A stretch of 45,396 nucleotides of DNA from positions 1-45,396 of the forward strand of contig NZ_QQBJ01000040.1 of the NCBI RefSeq assembly GCF_003347205.1, read 5' to 3'. Below are positions 14,507 through 22,765 of the stretch, piece by piece. Source of the DNA: Mycolicibacterium moriokaense (lineage in GTDB: Bacteria; Actinomycetota; Actinomycetes; Mycobacteriales; Mycobacteriaceae). Both the position numbers and the translations under genes were made by a program. The first letter of the stretch is position 1, and the number at the start of each line of letters is the position of its first letter. The notes under the pieces are model-generated. The model saw only the letters and a program-made list of their open reading frames with translations. It did no database searches and was not told the origin of the DNA.

Positions 14507-14542
14507 CCGCAGCGGCGCGGACGGCGGTGGCATCCTGGCGGA

Positions 14543-15199
14543 GTGGGGTTGCTCATCGTGCGGCTGGTGGAGCTGCTGATCGTGATCGTGCCGGTGATCG
14601 GCTTGATCTACGGCGGCTTCAAGGCGGTGTCCAAGGTGCGCGAAGGCACCGACGACGCGCAGGCCGTCGAGCCGGCCGAGCCGGCGCGGCGAGCCGGCAA
14701 GTCGGCGCAGTGGCAGTCGATCGTGCGGACGGTGCGCGAACACGACCGCACGGATACCCGCTGGCTGGACTACGAGATCGACGTCAGCAAGCTGCTCGAC
14801 TACCCGCTGATGACGGACATGCGTGACCCGCTGACCCAGCGGTTCCACCGCGCCAAGCTGCGCGCGGATCTGCTGCGGCCGGCCGACGCAGGCGATCTGG
14901 TGGACGACATCGAAACCGCCCGCGACTATCGCGACGCGGTCGAGGAGTACGCGACGTCGTTCGAGGTGGCCGAGAACGAAGCCATCCGCAGGCGCCGCGG
15001 CGACTTCTCCCGCGAGGAACAGCAGCGGCTCTCCCGCGCGCACGGCGCGATGCGGATCGCGACCGACACCGCAGCGACGCCGCAGGAACGCGAACGGGCC
15101 TTCGAGGTCGCCCGGCGCGAACTGGACGGCCTGATCGTGCTGCCCGAGCGCACCCGCGCCGCCATCGAGCGCGGCATCGCGGGCGAGCTCGACCGCTGA
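14543..15199 (+). CDS. Membrane-anchored hypothetical protein with helical cytoplasmic domain
   Basis: The 218-residue protein starts with one transmembrane helix (about 3-26, LIVRLVELLIVIVPVIGLIYGG). A basic linker and a long charged helical domain follow, with SAQWQSIVRTVREHD, DVSKLLDYPLMTD and RDYRDAVEEYATSFEVAENEA-type sequence (shown in parts). The pattern is that of a conserved mycobacterial protein family without known function. The GTG at 14543 sits 36 nt after the transporter stop. No ribosome site is obvious; CATCCT ends 6 nt ahead and could be a -10 for a leaderless message. Confidence 0.55.
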   Translation: MGLLIVRLVELLIVIVPVIGLIYGGFKAVSKVREGTDDAQAVEPAEPARRAGKSAQWQSIVRTVREHDRTDTRWLDYEIDVSKLLDYPLMTDMRDPLTQRFHRAKLRADLLRPADAGDLVDDIETARDYRDAVEEYATSFEVAENEAIRRRRGDFSREEQQRLSRAHGAMRIATDTAATPQERERAFEVARRELDGLIVLPERTRAAIERGIAGELDR

Positions 15200-15209
15200 A
15201 GTCGTAGTA

Positions 15210-15977
15210 CTACGGCATGCCTTGTCGGATAAGGGCGTTCACGGCGGACACCGACGCGGGCTCGCCAGAGATCTCCACGGCGTCACCGCGCGTCCACGCC
15301 CAGAGCGCGAGCTCTTCCACAGGTGCTTCGACGACGGCCGTCGGCTCACCCGCCGTCGCCCGGGTAGCCCTCGGGGCACGCTCACCGGTCGGCGCCACCC
15401 AGCTGCCGACCTCGACCAGCCAGGGCGCGCCACCCCCGGACGGCACGAGTTCCAGCAGGCTCTCGGCGGCGAAGGTGGCGCCGTCGGGCATCCACGCCCA
15501 CATCACGTCGACGGCATGGTCGACGGCCCCCGCCGCGACGTCGTTGCCGATGGGAGTGACCGGCACGCCCGCGGTCAACTCGGCGTCGATGCGGTGCATC
15601 GTGGCCTCGTAGGTCTGCATGCGCCGGGTGAATCCGACGGTCTGGTCGGGCGGCCACCACGACCAGCACGGCTCGGCGTCGTCGCGGTCGGCGAGTTCGC
15701 CCAGCAGCGCGGCCGTCACCTGCTCGCGGAGCGCGAGCAGGTCGCCGAGCGCCGACGGCCGGTCCGGCTTGGCTACTTCGACCGCGGCCAGGTCGGCGCC
15801 CGACGTCACCCGGCGGCCGAGGACCTCGGCCCAGAAATAGTGCACCTCGGTCAGATGCCACAGCAGGTCCGACGCCGACCAGTCCGGACACGTGGGGCAG
15901 CGAGACGTCGGATCGGCTGACGCCAGCACCTCGGCGAGCCGGCGGGATTCCGAGTCGATGATTCCGATGCGGTCCAT
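15210..15977 (-). CDS. Mycothiol-dependent maleylpyruvate isomerase family (DinB-like) protein
   Basis: The 255-residue protein has the TIGR03083/MDMPI layout. An N-terminal four-helix DinB-like domain contains CPDWSASDLLWHLTEVH, where the WHLTEVH histidine is a metal ligand, and YEATMHRID, giving the Glu-x3-His ligands. A C-terminal alpha/beta domain ends ...VSAVNALIRQ. All three expected metal ligands are present. Members use or sense mycothiol; only a few have known reactions, so this one need not isomerise maleylpyruvate. It starts 29 nt after the stop of the sigma-factor gene on the same strand and may be cotranscribed with it. Confidence 0.75.
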   Translation of the reverse strand: MDRIGIIDSESRRLAEVLASADPTSRCPTCPDWSASDLLWHLTEVHYFWAEVLGRRVTSGADLAAVEVAKPDRPSALGDLLALREQVTAALLGELADRDDAEPCWSWWPPDQTVGFTRRMQTYEATMHRIDAELTAGVPVTPIGNDVAAGAVDHAVDVMWAWMPDGATFAAESLLELVPSGGGAPWLVEVGSWVAPTGERAPRATRATAGEPTAVVEAPVEELALWAWTRGDAVEISGEPASVSAVNALIRQGMP

Positions 15978-16006
15978 CAGCCAAGCATGCCTCGGGCCGC
16001 CCGGCC

Positions 16007-17437
16007 TCAGCGCGTCGTGCCCCGGTCCGACGAGCCGGTCGAACCGGTCGGCCGTCGCTGTGTCGGCTGCGGCGCGGGCGGGTCGGAGGCACGCCGCTGC
16101 GGTGTCTGGGCGGTGGACCCCGGGGAAATGGCCGTTCGGGTTGGCATGCGCTCGGCGCCCGGCGCCACCGCGTCGTTCGGCAGGTCGGCGGCCGGCGGGC
16201 GCGGCTGCGAGGGTTCGGGTTCGGGTGGCTGGACCGGTGCGACGACGGCGGGCGGCGGCGGGGCGACCCCTTGCGGTGACGGCAGCGGCGGCGGTGACGA
16301 TGGCGGTGGTGGCGATGGCGGCGCGACAGGCGGCTCCGGCGCCGAGAGGGTGGGCGTCGACAGGGGCGAGGGCTGCGGATTGCTCGCCGGTTGGCTCGGT
16401 ATGCCCGTCGCAGTGGTGCCGGCCGGCTGGGTCGCGGTCTCCTTCACGTCGGCGGGCGAGATGTCGACGTTTTTCTGTTGTTGCCAGACGAGCGCCAACC
16501 CGAGCGATGCCGCGACGACGATCGTCAGCAGGACGATCGCGAGCAGTTCACGTCGGCGGCGACGGTGGGCGGCGACGGGGTGGTCCGCGTGCTGCGGAGG
16601 GTGCTCGATCGGCGTGGTGGCCGAGGTCAGCTGGATCGCGCTGAGCGTGCGGTCACGCAGCCAGGCCGGCGCGGGCAGGAAGACCGGCGCGGCCCCGAGC
16701 AGCGCGACGGGGCTGGCCAGCCGTTGCCGGTCGTCGTTGCAGGTGGGGCAGGACTCGACGTGGCGGGCAATGCGCTTGCGCATCAGCACGGTGAAGTCGC
16801 CGTCCCAGCCGTCCAGAAGCTCGGCCAACTCGGGGCATCCGGCGCCGGTGTTGCGGACTCGGCGGGCCACCAGCAGGGCGCCGAGCGCACGCTCGACCGT
16901 GTCGCGCAGCCGCTGCACCAATTTGGTGGCGTTGGCTGGGCTGACGTCGAGCGCCTGAGCGAGTTCCGGCCCGTCCAGGCCGTGTCGGTACGTCAACTCC
17001 ATCACCGAGCGGTCGCGGTCGGACAGGCCGCCGGCGACCTCGGAGATCAGGTCGGCGAGTTCGGTGCGTGCGGCCATGGTCTCGGGGCCTGGTTCATCGG
17101 ACACTGTTTCAGGTAGTTCGTCGGCGACGGTTTCACGGCGGCGGTCGCGCAGTCGGCGCAGCGCCTCGTTGCGGGCGATGGCGTACAGCCAGGGCCGCAG
17201 CTTGTCGGGGTCACGAAGCTGGCCCAGCCGGGATGCGGCGGTGCAGAAGGCGTCCTGGACGCAGTCGGCGGCGTCGTCGCGGTCGTGCAGCATGCCGACG
17301 CAGAAGTCGTAGAGGCGGTCCGCGTACCGGTCGTAGATGCCCGCGAACGCGTCTCGCTCACCGGCTGCTGCGGCGCGGGCGAGGTCCGCGTCGGTGTCGG
17401 CCCGGTCAACGGGGTCCCAGTCGGGTGCTGCCGTCAT
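16007..17437 (-). CDS. ECF sigma factor fused to zinc-finger anti-sigma and transmembrane module
   Basis: The 476-residue protein begins with sigma region 2 (about 30-97, FAGIYDRYADRLYDFC, DCVQDAF) and region 4 (about 130-185, LSDRDRSVMELTY, LDVSPANATKLVQRLR). A zinc-binding segment with Cys201 and HVESCPTC (His226, Cys230, Cys233) follows; H-x3-C-x2-C is the ZAS anti-sigma signature. Next come a basic stretch, one transmembrane helix (about 298-317) and a 150-residue Pro/Ser/Thr-rich tail that should be outside the cell. It therefore joins a sigma factor and its membrane anti-sigma in one chain. GGGAAG stands 7 nt before the ATG at 17437; a GTG at 17440 and ATG at 17452 are alternatives. An ECF-like promoter lies at 17581-17605. 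Confidence 0.85.
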   Translation of the reverse strand: MTAAPDWDPVDRADTDADLARAAAAGERDAFAGIYDRYADRLYDFCVGMLHDRDDAADCVQDAFCTAASRLGQLRDPDKLRPWLYAIARNEALRRLRDRRRETVADELPETVSDEPGPETMAARTELADLISEVAGGLSDRDRSVMELTYRHGLDGPELAQALDVSPANATKLVQRLRDTVERALGALLVARRVRNTGAGCPELAELLDGWDGDFTVLMRKRIARHVESCPTCNDDRQRLASPVALLGAAPVFLPAPAWLRDRTLSAIQLTSATTPIEHPPQHADHPVAAHRRRRRELLAIVLLTIVVAASLGLALVWQQQKNVDISPADVKETATQPAGTTATGIPSQPASNPQPSPLSTPTLSAPEPPVAPPSPPPPSSPPPLPSPQGVAPPPPAVVAPVQPPEPEPSQPRPPAADLPNDAVAPGAERMPTRTAISPGSTAQTPQRRASDPPAPQPTQRRPTGSTGSSDRGTTR

Positions 17438-17476
17438 CACTGCGCTTCCCATGGCGTGGGCAGTGCAGTTATTCGA

Positions 17477-17512
17477 TCAGGTCAGCCCGGCGACGGGCAA
17501 GGGCGTGAACAT
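17477..17512 (-). CDS. Possible 11-residue leader peptide before the ECF sigma gene
   Basis: In the 5' leader, AGAAGGGAG lies about 5 nt before an ATG at 17512 that opens MFTPLPVAGLT and stops at TGA 17477-17479. It is in the same frame as the sigma gene, from which it is separated by this stop and 13 codons. The strong ribosome site speaks for translation. It may set sigma-factor translation, but nothing else supports a function. Confidence 0.35.
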   Translation of the reverse strand: MFTPLPVAGLT

Positions 17513-17580
17513 GTGTGCTCCCTTCTGGTGGCCACCCCCGCTGGGTGGTCGTCACAGGTAGGAGCCGCAGGGGTCCGCAG

Positions 17581-17605
17581 ACCGGACACTTTTTGCAGAA
17601 GTTCC
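17581..17605 (-). promoter_or_regulatory. ECF-type promoter upstream of the sigma-factor gene
   Basis: On the minus strand GGAAC (17605-17601), a 16-nt spacer and CGGT (17584-17581) have the shape of an ECF promoter (GGAAC, 16-17 bp, CGTC-like). It lies 11 nt after the stop of the previous gene and about 140 nt before the sigma start. Autoregulation is a natural inference. Confidence 0.5.
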
Positions 17606-17615
17606 CGGTCCGGCC

Positions 17616-18194
17616 TCAGCCGGCGTTCTCCTCGGCGAAGTGTTCCTCGTGGCCGTTGACGTTCTCGTCGTGCTCGTGGTGCTCCGGCTCATGATGCTCG
17701 GGTTCCGGCTCGGGATACTGCAGGTGTTCGGTGCCCGGCACGCCGCCCAGTGCGGCGATGGTGTCCCGGATCTTCGCGGACTCGTCGTCGCTGGGCGTGG
17801 CGCCCGCCTCGAGTTCGTCGGGCAGGTCGGTGGGTAGTCCCGCCCCGTTGGCCACCTCCTCGGCGGACAACTTCGCGTGGATCCGCGTGACGTACAGCTG
17901 CTGGCCCAGGCTGGACCCCGGCGCAGCGGCGGCATGCTCCATCAGCGAGTCGTAGCGCCGCCGGACGTTGCTGAGCTCGACGATCACCGCGGGTGAGGGC
18001 CTGCTGTTGCTTGCTGCGTCCGTCAGCGCGGTGCGCAGTTTGCGCATCCCCTCCAACACGACGTCCGCCCGCTTGTGGAACTTCTTGTCCTCGGCGAACG
18101 GCAGCGCGTCGATCGCGGCGCTGTACATGTGCATCGCCGCCTCGGAGAGACTGACGATGATCGACGAATCGTCTTGTGGCGCGGCTTGTCCCAT
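17616..18194 (-). CDS. Helix-turn-helix-like protein with His/Glu-rich tail
   Basis: The 192-residue protein has a helical N-terminal domain (MHMYSAAIDALPFAED, FHKRADVVLEGMRKLRTAL). A segment resembling an XRE-type helix-turn-helix follows (LGQQLYVTRIHAKLSAEEVA, about 96-115), then an acidic linker. It ends in a tail of about 30 residues in which His and Glu dominate (EPEHHEPEHHEHDE). The tail could bind Ni, Zn or Co. I do not recognise a named family. It lies directly upstream of the ECF gene on the same strand, but an ECF-type promoter between them suggests separate control. The ATG at 18194 lacks a strong ribosome-binding site. Confidence 0.55.
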   Translation of the reverse strand: MGQAAPQDDSSIIVSLSEAAMHMYSAAIDALPFAEDKKFHKRADVVLEGMRKLRTALTDAASNSRPSPAVIVELSNVRRRYDSLMEHAAAAPGSSLGQQLYVTRIHAKLSAEEVANGAGLPTDLPDELEAGATPSDDESAKIRDTIAALGGVPGTEHLQYPEPEPEHHEPEHHEHDENVNGHEEHFAEENAG

Positions 18195-18471
18195 GGGCCC
18201 TCGAATCTCTACAGGTCAGTTCCTAGAAGCAGTGAGCAGCCGACGGGGCGTGCCTGTCCGTCGCCCCGATCGACTTGAGCACTGGTTGACACTAGCGGTC
18301 GGCGGCAGGTCGCGTCACTGCGAGTTCCGCGCACCCACGTGACCTGCGGGACTGCGTCGGCCGCCACCTCGGGGGAGCCGAGCGGGCCGGACGGTGTGAA
18401 GATAGTGCGCGGTACGGCCCTAGTCTGTACCCGCAACGCGGGCAGGCTTGGGGCGGAACGGGAGATCGGTG

Positions 18472-19419
18472 ATGACCGGCGTAGTGAAACCCAGCACGGC
18501 CGATGACCAGTCACATCGCGGCGACGCGCGGGATGCGACGCAGCCGTTTCCGCCGGCGGTGCCCGGCGGGTCGGGTGGCGGTTGGTTCGCCGCGATCAAC
18601 GGCTGGCGCGGAGTCGGATGGCTGTCCTGCGGCGTGGCCGGCGCCCTGGCGATCGCGTGGTTTCTGCTGCTGGCACCGGCGGACGCAGGGTCGAAGGCGG
18701 ACTGGTTCTTCGGCGCCGCCGTCCTGTGTGCGGTGCTGGTGGTGCTGTGGCAGACCGTCAACGTCCAGCGTCAGGCGAACCAGCGGGCCGCCGATGCTGC
18801 CGAGCGGCTGCGGATCGAGGTCGCCGCAGGCGAGCAGCGCATCGCCAGGGAGCGCGCGTTGGCCGAGGACCGGTCGGCCCGCGAGTTGGCGCTCACCCAG
18901 AAGCTGCACGAGGCCGAGTTGAAGAGCCAGCGGGACTCGCACCGCGCCGAGATGGACGCCCAGCGACAGAAGGCCGATCTCGAGCGCAGCCACTTGCGCA
19001 ATCAGCTGCAGAAGCAGGCGGTGATCGAGGTGTCGCGGGCGGTGAGCCTGCACACCCGGATGCTGGCCACGCTGTGGAACAGAGGCGCGGGCATCCTGCA
19101 CAGCACGGACCGCGATGAGCGCGAGCAGGCGATGCTGCCGATCTTCGAGCAGATCGGCCAGGTCGTCAACGACTTCTCGGTCGAGTTGGCAAACGCGCAT
19201 CAGATCATCGAGGACGACCGCCTCAACCAGGCCCTCGAAGGCGTGAACGACGCTGTGCTGATGGGCATCCGCGTCGCCCAGGACGTCTGCGACGACATCA
19301 TCGACGGGCGCGAGAGCACGCCCAACCCGATCCCCGCCGTGCAGCGCGTGATGTACGAGAAGGCCGCCGAGGCCCGCCGCCTGGCCTGGGACCTGCTGCG
19401 CACGGGGCTCGACGGGTAG
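18472..19419 (+). CDS. Membrane protein with long coiled coil, function unknown
   Basis: The 315-residue protein has a disordered N-terminus, two transmembrane helices (about 49-70 and 79-94) and a long charged coiled coil (about 97-185, repeats such as ERLRIEVAAGEQRIARERA). A helical C-terminal domain follows (VSRAVSLHTRMLATLWNRG ... RVMYEKAAEARRLAWDLL). GGGAG lies 8 nt before the ATG at 18472 and TAGTCT (18421-18426) may be the -10. The layout suggests a scaffold at the inner face of the membrane. No family name can be given from sequence alone. Confidence 0.6.
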   Translation: MTGVVKPSTADDQSHRGDARDATQPFPPAVPGGSGGGWFAAINGWRGVGWLSCGVAGALAIAWFLLLAPADAGSKADWFFGAAVLCAVLVVLWQTVNVQRQANQRAADAAERLRIEVAAGEQRIARERALAEDRSARELALTQKLHEAELKSQRDSHRAEMDAQRQKADLERSHLRNQLQKQAVIEVSRAVSLHTRMLATLWNRGAGILHSTDRDEREQAMLPIFEQIGQVVNDFSVELANAHQIIEDDRLNQALEGVNDAVLMGIRVAQDVCDDIIDGRESTPNPIPAVQRVMYEKAAEARRLAWDLLRTGLDG

Positions 19420-19425
19420 ACCCGG

Positions 19426-20091
19426 TCAACGTTCGCCGAGCCTGCGCAGCGCCGCGGCCAGCGACCGCTGGACCTTCTCCCGGTCGTCGCCCATCCCGAC
19501 CAGGACGTCGGTGGCGGCCGGCGCCAGGATCTGCGTCAGGCCGTGGCCTTCGGCGCCGAAGTAGCCGGCGATCTCGAGCAGCACCTCGCCGTGCGACAGG
19601 CTCCACAGCCGGCCGGCGATCGCGGACTCGCCGTCGTCGCGGATGCGCCCCGCCGCGATCATCCGGCGCACGACGGCGAGCAGCGCGCCGAAGGACACCG
19701 CGAACTCGGCGTCCCCGCTGGCGTTTCCGGTGACGGTGAGGTCGGCGTGGAAGCGGTTCAGCGACTCCTCCGACGTGCCGAACATCATCTGGTAGCGCTG
19801 CGGGTTGGCCAGCGCGAACTCGCGGTAGCGCACACCCATCACCAGGAAGTCGGCCACCGGGTCGTCGGTGGCGGGCACGTCGGTCAGCGCGTGGGTGAAC
19901 CGCGCGAAGACCTCGCGGGCCACCGCGTCGATGACGCCCGTCATGTTGCCGAAATGCGTGTAGACGGCCATCGTCGACGTTCCCGTCTCGGCGGCGAGTT
20001 TGCGGGCGCTCAGCGCCGCCAGCCCGTCCCGCTCGAGGATCCGGATCCCGGCTTCGACCAGTTGTGCCCGACTGTCGTTCACCCTTGCCAT
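19426..20091 (-). CDS. TetR-family regulator of the carotenoid oxygenase gene
   Basis: The 221-residue protein has a TetR N-terminal DNA-binding domain (about 5-52: LVEAGIRILERDGLAALSAR, then TSTMAVYTHFGNMTGVIDAV). A C-terminal ligand domain of the TetR_C type follows (YREFALANPQRYQMMFG). It is divergent from the carotenoid oxygenase gene with 57 bp between starts. That gap contains two 13-bp sites (20098-20136) suited to a TetR dimer, so it most likely represses both genes and responds to a substrate or product of the oxygenase. Confidence 0.85.
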   Translation of the reverse strand: MARVNDSRAQLVEAGIRILERDGLAALSARKLAAETGTSTMAVYTHFGNMTGVIDAVAREVFARFTHALTDVPATDDPVADFLVMGVRYREFALANPQRYQMMFGTSEESLNRFHADLTVTGNASGDAEFAVSFGALLAVVRRMIAAGRIRDDGESAIAGRLWSLSHGEVLLEIAGYFGAEGHGLTQILAPAATDVLVGMGDDREKVQRSLAAALRRLGER

Positions 20092-20097
20092 GCTGCC

Positions 20098-20136
20098 ATA
20101 ACAGTGTTATACAGAGTTGGCGGATAACACTGTTAT
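20098..20136. promoter_or_regulatory. Twin palindromic operators for the TetR regulator
   Basis: ATAACAGTGTTAT (20098-20110) and ATAACACTGTTAT (20124-20136) are reverse complements of each other, and each is a near-perfect palindrome (ATAACA-N-TGTTAT). Their centres are 26 bp apart, a spacing that places two dimers on related faces of the helix. They occupy most of the gap between the divergent starts. Confidence 0.8.
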
Positions 20137-20148
20137 AGGGGCGTGGTG

Positions 20149-21594
20149 ATGACGAATCGATATCTGCAGGGCGAGTTCGCGCCGGTCGACCGCGAATACA
20201 CGCTGACCGACCTCGAGGTGACCGGACGCATCCCGGACTATCTGGACGGCCGCTACCTGCGCAACGGCCCCAACCCGATCGGTGAGATCGATCCCGAGCT
20301 GTATCACTGGTTCGTCGGCGACGGCATGGTGCACGGCATCCGGCTGCGCGACGGCAAGGCGGAGTGGTACCGCAACCGGTGGGTGCGAGGCCCGCAGACC
20401 GCCGAGGCGCTCGGCGAGACCCCGCCCGCCGGTCAGTTTCCGGTCTCCGGAATCGGGGCCAACACCAACGTGATCGGCCACGCGGGCAAGACCCTCGCGC
20501 TGATCGAAGCAGGCGTGACCAACGTCGAACTCACCGACGACCTCGACACCGTCGGCGCCTGCGACTTCGACGGAACACTTGCCGGCGGATACACCGCGCA
20601 CCCCAAACGCGACCCGGAAACCGGTGAGCTGCATGCGGTCTCGTACAGCATGTACCGCGGCAACACGGTCCAGTACTCCGTCATCGGCGTCGACGGCAGG
20701 GCGCGGCGCACCGTCGACATCGAGGTGACGGGCAGCCCGATGATGCACGACATGTCGCTGACCGAGCGCCACGTCGTCTTCTACGACCTTCCGGTCACGT
20801 TCGACACGGCCCAAGCGGCCACCATGACGGTGCCGCGCGGGCTGCGCCTGCCCGCCCGGCTGCTGTTGTCGGCTGTCATCGGGCGGGTGCGTATCCCCGA
20901 CCCCGTGTCCGCCCGGCAGCCCAGCGGCAACAGCGCCGACCGGCGATTCCCGTACTCGTGGAATCCGGGCTATCCGGCCAGGATCGGGGTGATGCCGCGC
21001 GACGGGGACAATTCCGACGTGCGCTGGTTCGACGTCGAACCCTGCTACGTGTTCCATCCGATGAATGCCTACGACGAGGGCGACACGATCGTGCTCGACG
21101 TGGTGCGACACCCGAAGATGTTCGACACCGACCACCTCGGGCCCAACGAGGGTCCGCCGACGCTGGATCGCTGGACGGTCGATCTGGTCGACGGCAAGGT
21201 GCGCGAGTCGCGCGTGGACGACCGCGGCCAGGAGTTCCCGCGTGTCGACGAGCGTCTGGTCGGCAAGCGTCACCGGTACGGCTACGCGCCGACGGTCGGC
21301 GAGGGCGTCGGCGGCAGTGACGTGCTGCTCAAGCACGACCTGGTCGGCGGCGACACCCAGGCGCGTTCGTTCGGCGCGCAGAAATCGCTGAGCGAGTTCG
21401 TGTTTCAGCCGTCGTCACCGGATGCCGCCGAGGACGACGGAGTGCTGATGGGCTACGTCTACGACCGAGCGGCGGATCGCAGCGAGCTGGCGATCATCGA
21501 CGCGCAGACGTTGGAGGACGTCGCCAGCATCAAGGTGCCGCACCGGATTCCGGCCGGCTTCCACGGCAACTGGGTGCCGACGCCCGCGGCGTAG
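20149..21594 (+). CDS. Carotenoid cleavage oxygenase
   Basis: The 481-residue protein belongs to the carotenoid oxygenase family (Rv0654-like). It opens with [14 protein letters not shown] and shows the four iron-binding histidines in order: [33 protein letters not shown] and FHGNWV. The enzyme should cut a conjugated double bond of a carotenoid or stilbene-like compound with O2 and non-haem Fe(II), giving aldehydes or ketones. AGGGG precedes the ATG at 20149; GTG codons at 20143 and 20146 are possible. The TetR gene opposite and the twin operators indicate induction. An FAD oxidoreductase and SDRs downstream could handle the aldehyde products, which is inference. Confidence 0.9.
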   Translation: MTNRYLQGEFAPVDREYTLTDLEVTGRIPDYLDGRYLRNGPNPIGEIDPELYHWFVGDGMVHGIRLRDGKAEWYRNRWVRGPQTAEALGETPPAGQFPVSGIGANTNVIGHAGKTLALIEAGVTNVELTDDLDTVGACDFDGTLAGGYTAHPKRDPETGELHAVSYSMYRGNTVQYSVIGVDGRARRTVDIEVTGSPMMHDMSLTERHVVFYDLPVTFDTAQAATMTVPRGLRLPARLLLSAVIGRVRIPDPVSARQPSGNSADRRFPYSWNPGYPARIGVMPRDGDNSDVRWFDVEPCYVFHPMNAYDEGDTIVLDVVRHPKMFDTDHLGPNEGPPTLDRWTVDLVDGKVRESRVDDRGQEFPRVDERLVGKRHRYGYAPTVGEGVGGSDVLLKHDLVGGDTQARSFGAQKSLSEFVFQPSSPDAAEDDGVLMGYVYDRAADRSELAIIDAQTLEDVASIKVPHRIPAGFHGNWVPTPAA

Positions 21595-21619
21595 CGCAGC
21601 GGTCGGCGCGGCGCTCTTC

Positions 21620-21625
21620 TAGAGT
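21620..21625 (+). promoter_or_regulatory. -10 element TAGAGT of a leaderless hydrolase gene
   Basis: TAGAGT ends 7 nt before the ATG at 21633, with no ribosome-binding site, so a leaderless message is likely. Confidence 0.45.
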
Positions 21626-21632
21626 CATCGAC

Positions 21633-22457
21633 ATGCCGACCATCACCACCGGAGACGGTGTCGAGATCTTCTTCAAGGACTGGGGTTCGGGCCAGCCGAT
21701 CGTGTTCAGCCACGGCTGGCCGCTGTCGGCCGACGACTGGGACAACCAGATGCTGTTCTTCCTGTCGAAGGGCTACCGCGTCATCGCCCACGACCGGCGC
21801 GGCCACGGCCGGTCGGCCCAGGTCGCCGACAACCACGACATGGACCACTACGCCGACGACCTGGCCGCCGTCGTCGAGCACCTCGACCTGCACGACGCGA
21901 TCCACGTCGGTCACTCCACGGGCGGCGGCGAGGTGGCGCACTACCTGGCCCGCCACGGCGAGAGCCGCGCGGTGAAGGCGGCGCTGATCAGCGCCGTGCC
22001 GCCGCTGATGGTCAAGACCGACGCCAACCCCGAAGGTCTGCCCAAGGAGGTGTTCGACGACCTGCAGGCCCAACTCGCCGCGAACAGGTCGGTGTTCTAC
22101 CGCGACCTGCCGTCGGGCCCGTTCTACGGCTTCAACCGGCCGGGGGTCGAGGCGTCGGAGGCGATCATCGAGAACTGGTGGCGCCAGGGCATGATGGGCG
22201 GCGCCAAGGCCCACTACGACGGCATCGTGACGTTCTCGCAGACCGACTTCACCGAGGATCTGAAGAAGATCACCATCCCGGTTCTCGTGATGCACAGCGA
22301 GGACGACCAGATCGTGCCGTATGTGGCGGCGGGCCCGAAGTCGGCGGAACTTCTCGCCAACGGAATCCTGAAGACCTACAAGGATTTCCCGCACGGCATG
22401 CCGACCACGCACGCCGACGTCATCAACGCCGACCTGCTGGAGTTCCTGCAGAGTTAG
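21633..22457 (+). CDS. Alpha/beta hydrolase, non-haem chloroperoxidase-like
   Basis: The 274-residue protein is a full alpha/beta hydrolase of the cofactor-free haloperoxidase/esterase group. It has [16 protein letters not shown] (oxyanion region), [10 protein letters not shown], the nucleophile elbow GHSTGGGE (Ser about 95), the acid [10 protein letters not shown] and the catalytic His in [11 protein letters not shown]. The natural reaction is probably ester or lactone hydrolysis; the peroxidase activity is usually a side reaction. It is 39 nt after the carotenoid oxygenase but has its own leaderless promoter. Confidence 0.85.
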   Translation: MPTITTGDGVEIFFKDWGSGQPIVFSHGWPLSADDWDNQMLFFLSKGYRVIAHDRRGHGRSAQVADNHDMDHYADDLAAVVEHLDLHDAIHVGHSTGGGEVAHYLARHGESRAVKAALISAVPPLMVKTDANPEGLPKEVFDDLQAQLAANRSVFYRDLPSGPFYGFNRPGVEASEAIIENWWRQGMMGGAKAHYDGIVTFSQTDFTEDLKKITIPVLVMHSEDDQIVPYVAAGPKSAELLANGILKTYKDFPHGMPTTHADVINADLLEFLQS

Positions 22458-22470
22458 CGGCCGCCCAGGG

Positions 22471-22722
22471 TCAGTAGTCGTTGATCGGCGCGTTGACGCC
22501 GTCGGGCGCCGGGTCGGGCACTGCCACGCACAGGCCGGTCGGCACGTCGAGCGCCTTGCCGGGCAGACAGAACGGCGCGCAGCCGTTGGTGACACCCGTT
22601 TCGCCGGGCAGGCAGGCTGAACCGACCGCCGGCGAGACGACCGTGACCCCCGCCATCGCACCGCCCGCCAACGTCGCCGCCGCGAGGGCCGTGCCCGTCA
22701 GCCGTTTCAGAGAATGCCTCAT
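22471..22722 (-). CDS. Small exported Cys-rich protein
   Basis: The 83-residue protein has a Sec signal peptide (about 1-36, ending VGSA-C) and a mature part with five cysteines in CLPGETG, NGCAPFCLPG and TGLCVAVPDP. Small secreted proteins with this CAPFCLPG pattern are common in mycobacteria and have no proven role. The ATG at 22722 is divergent from the FAD oxidoreductase gene, whose GTG is only 43 bp away, so their promoters overlap. No strong ribosome-binding site is seen; TACCCT about 12 nt upstream may be the -10. Confidence 0.65.
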   Translation of the reverse strand: MRHSLKRLTGTALAAATLAGGAMAGVTVVSPAVGSACLPGETGVTNGCAPFCLPGKALDVPTGLCVAVPDPAPDGVNAPINDY

Positions 22723-22765
22723 GGTGGCTCTCAGGGTAGCGCCGCGATATGGCAGCCTCAACGGT

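Noticed and set aside
15203-15214. 12-bp perfect palindrome CGTAGTACTACG at the end of two convergent genes
   Set aside because: It has no loop and no T-run, so it would be a poor terminator, and there is no promoter nearby for it to regulate.
18305-18347. GCAGGTC / GACCTGC inverted repeat between the HTH-like and coiled-coil genes
   Set aside because: Seven-base arms 29 bp apart are expected by chance in DNA of this base composition.
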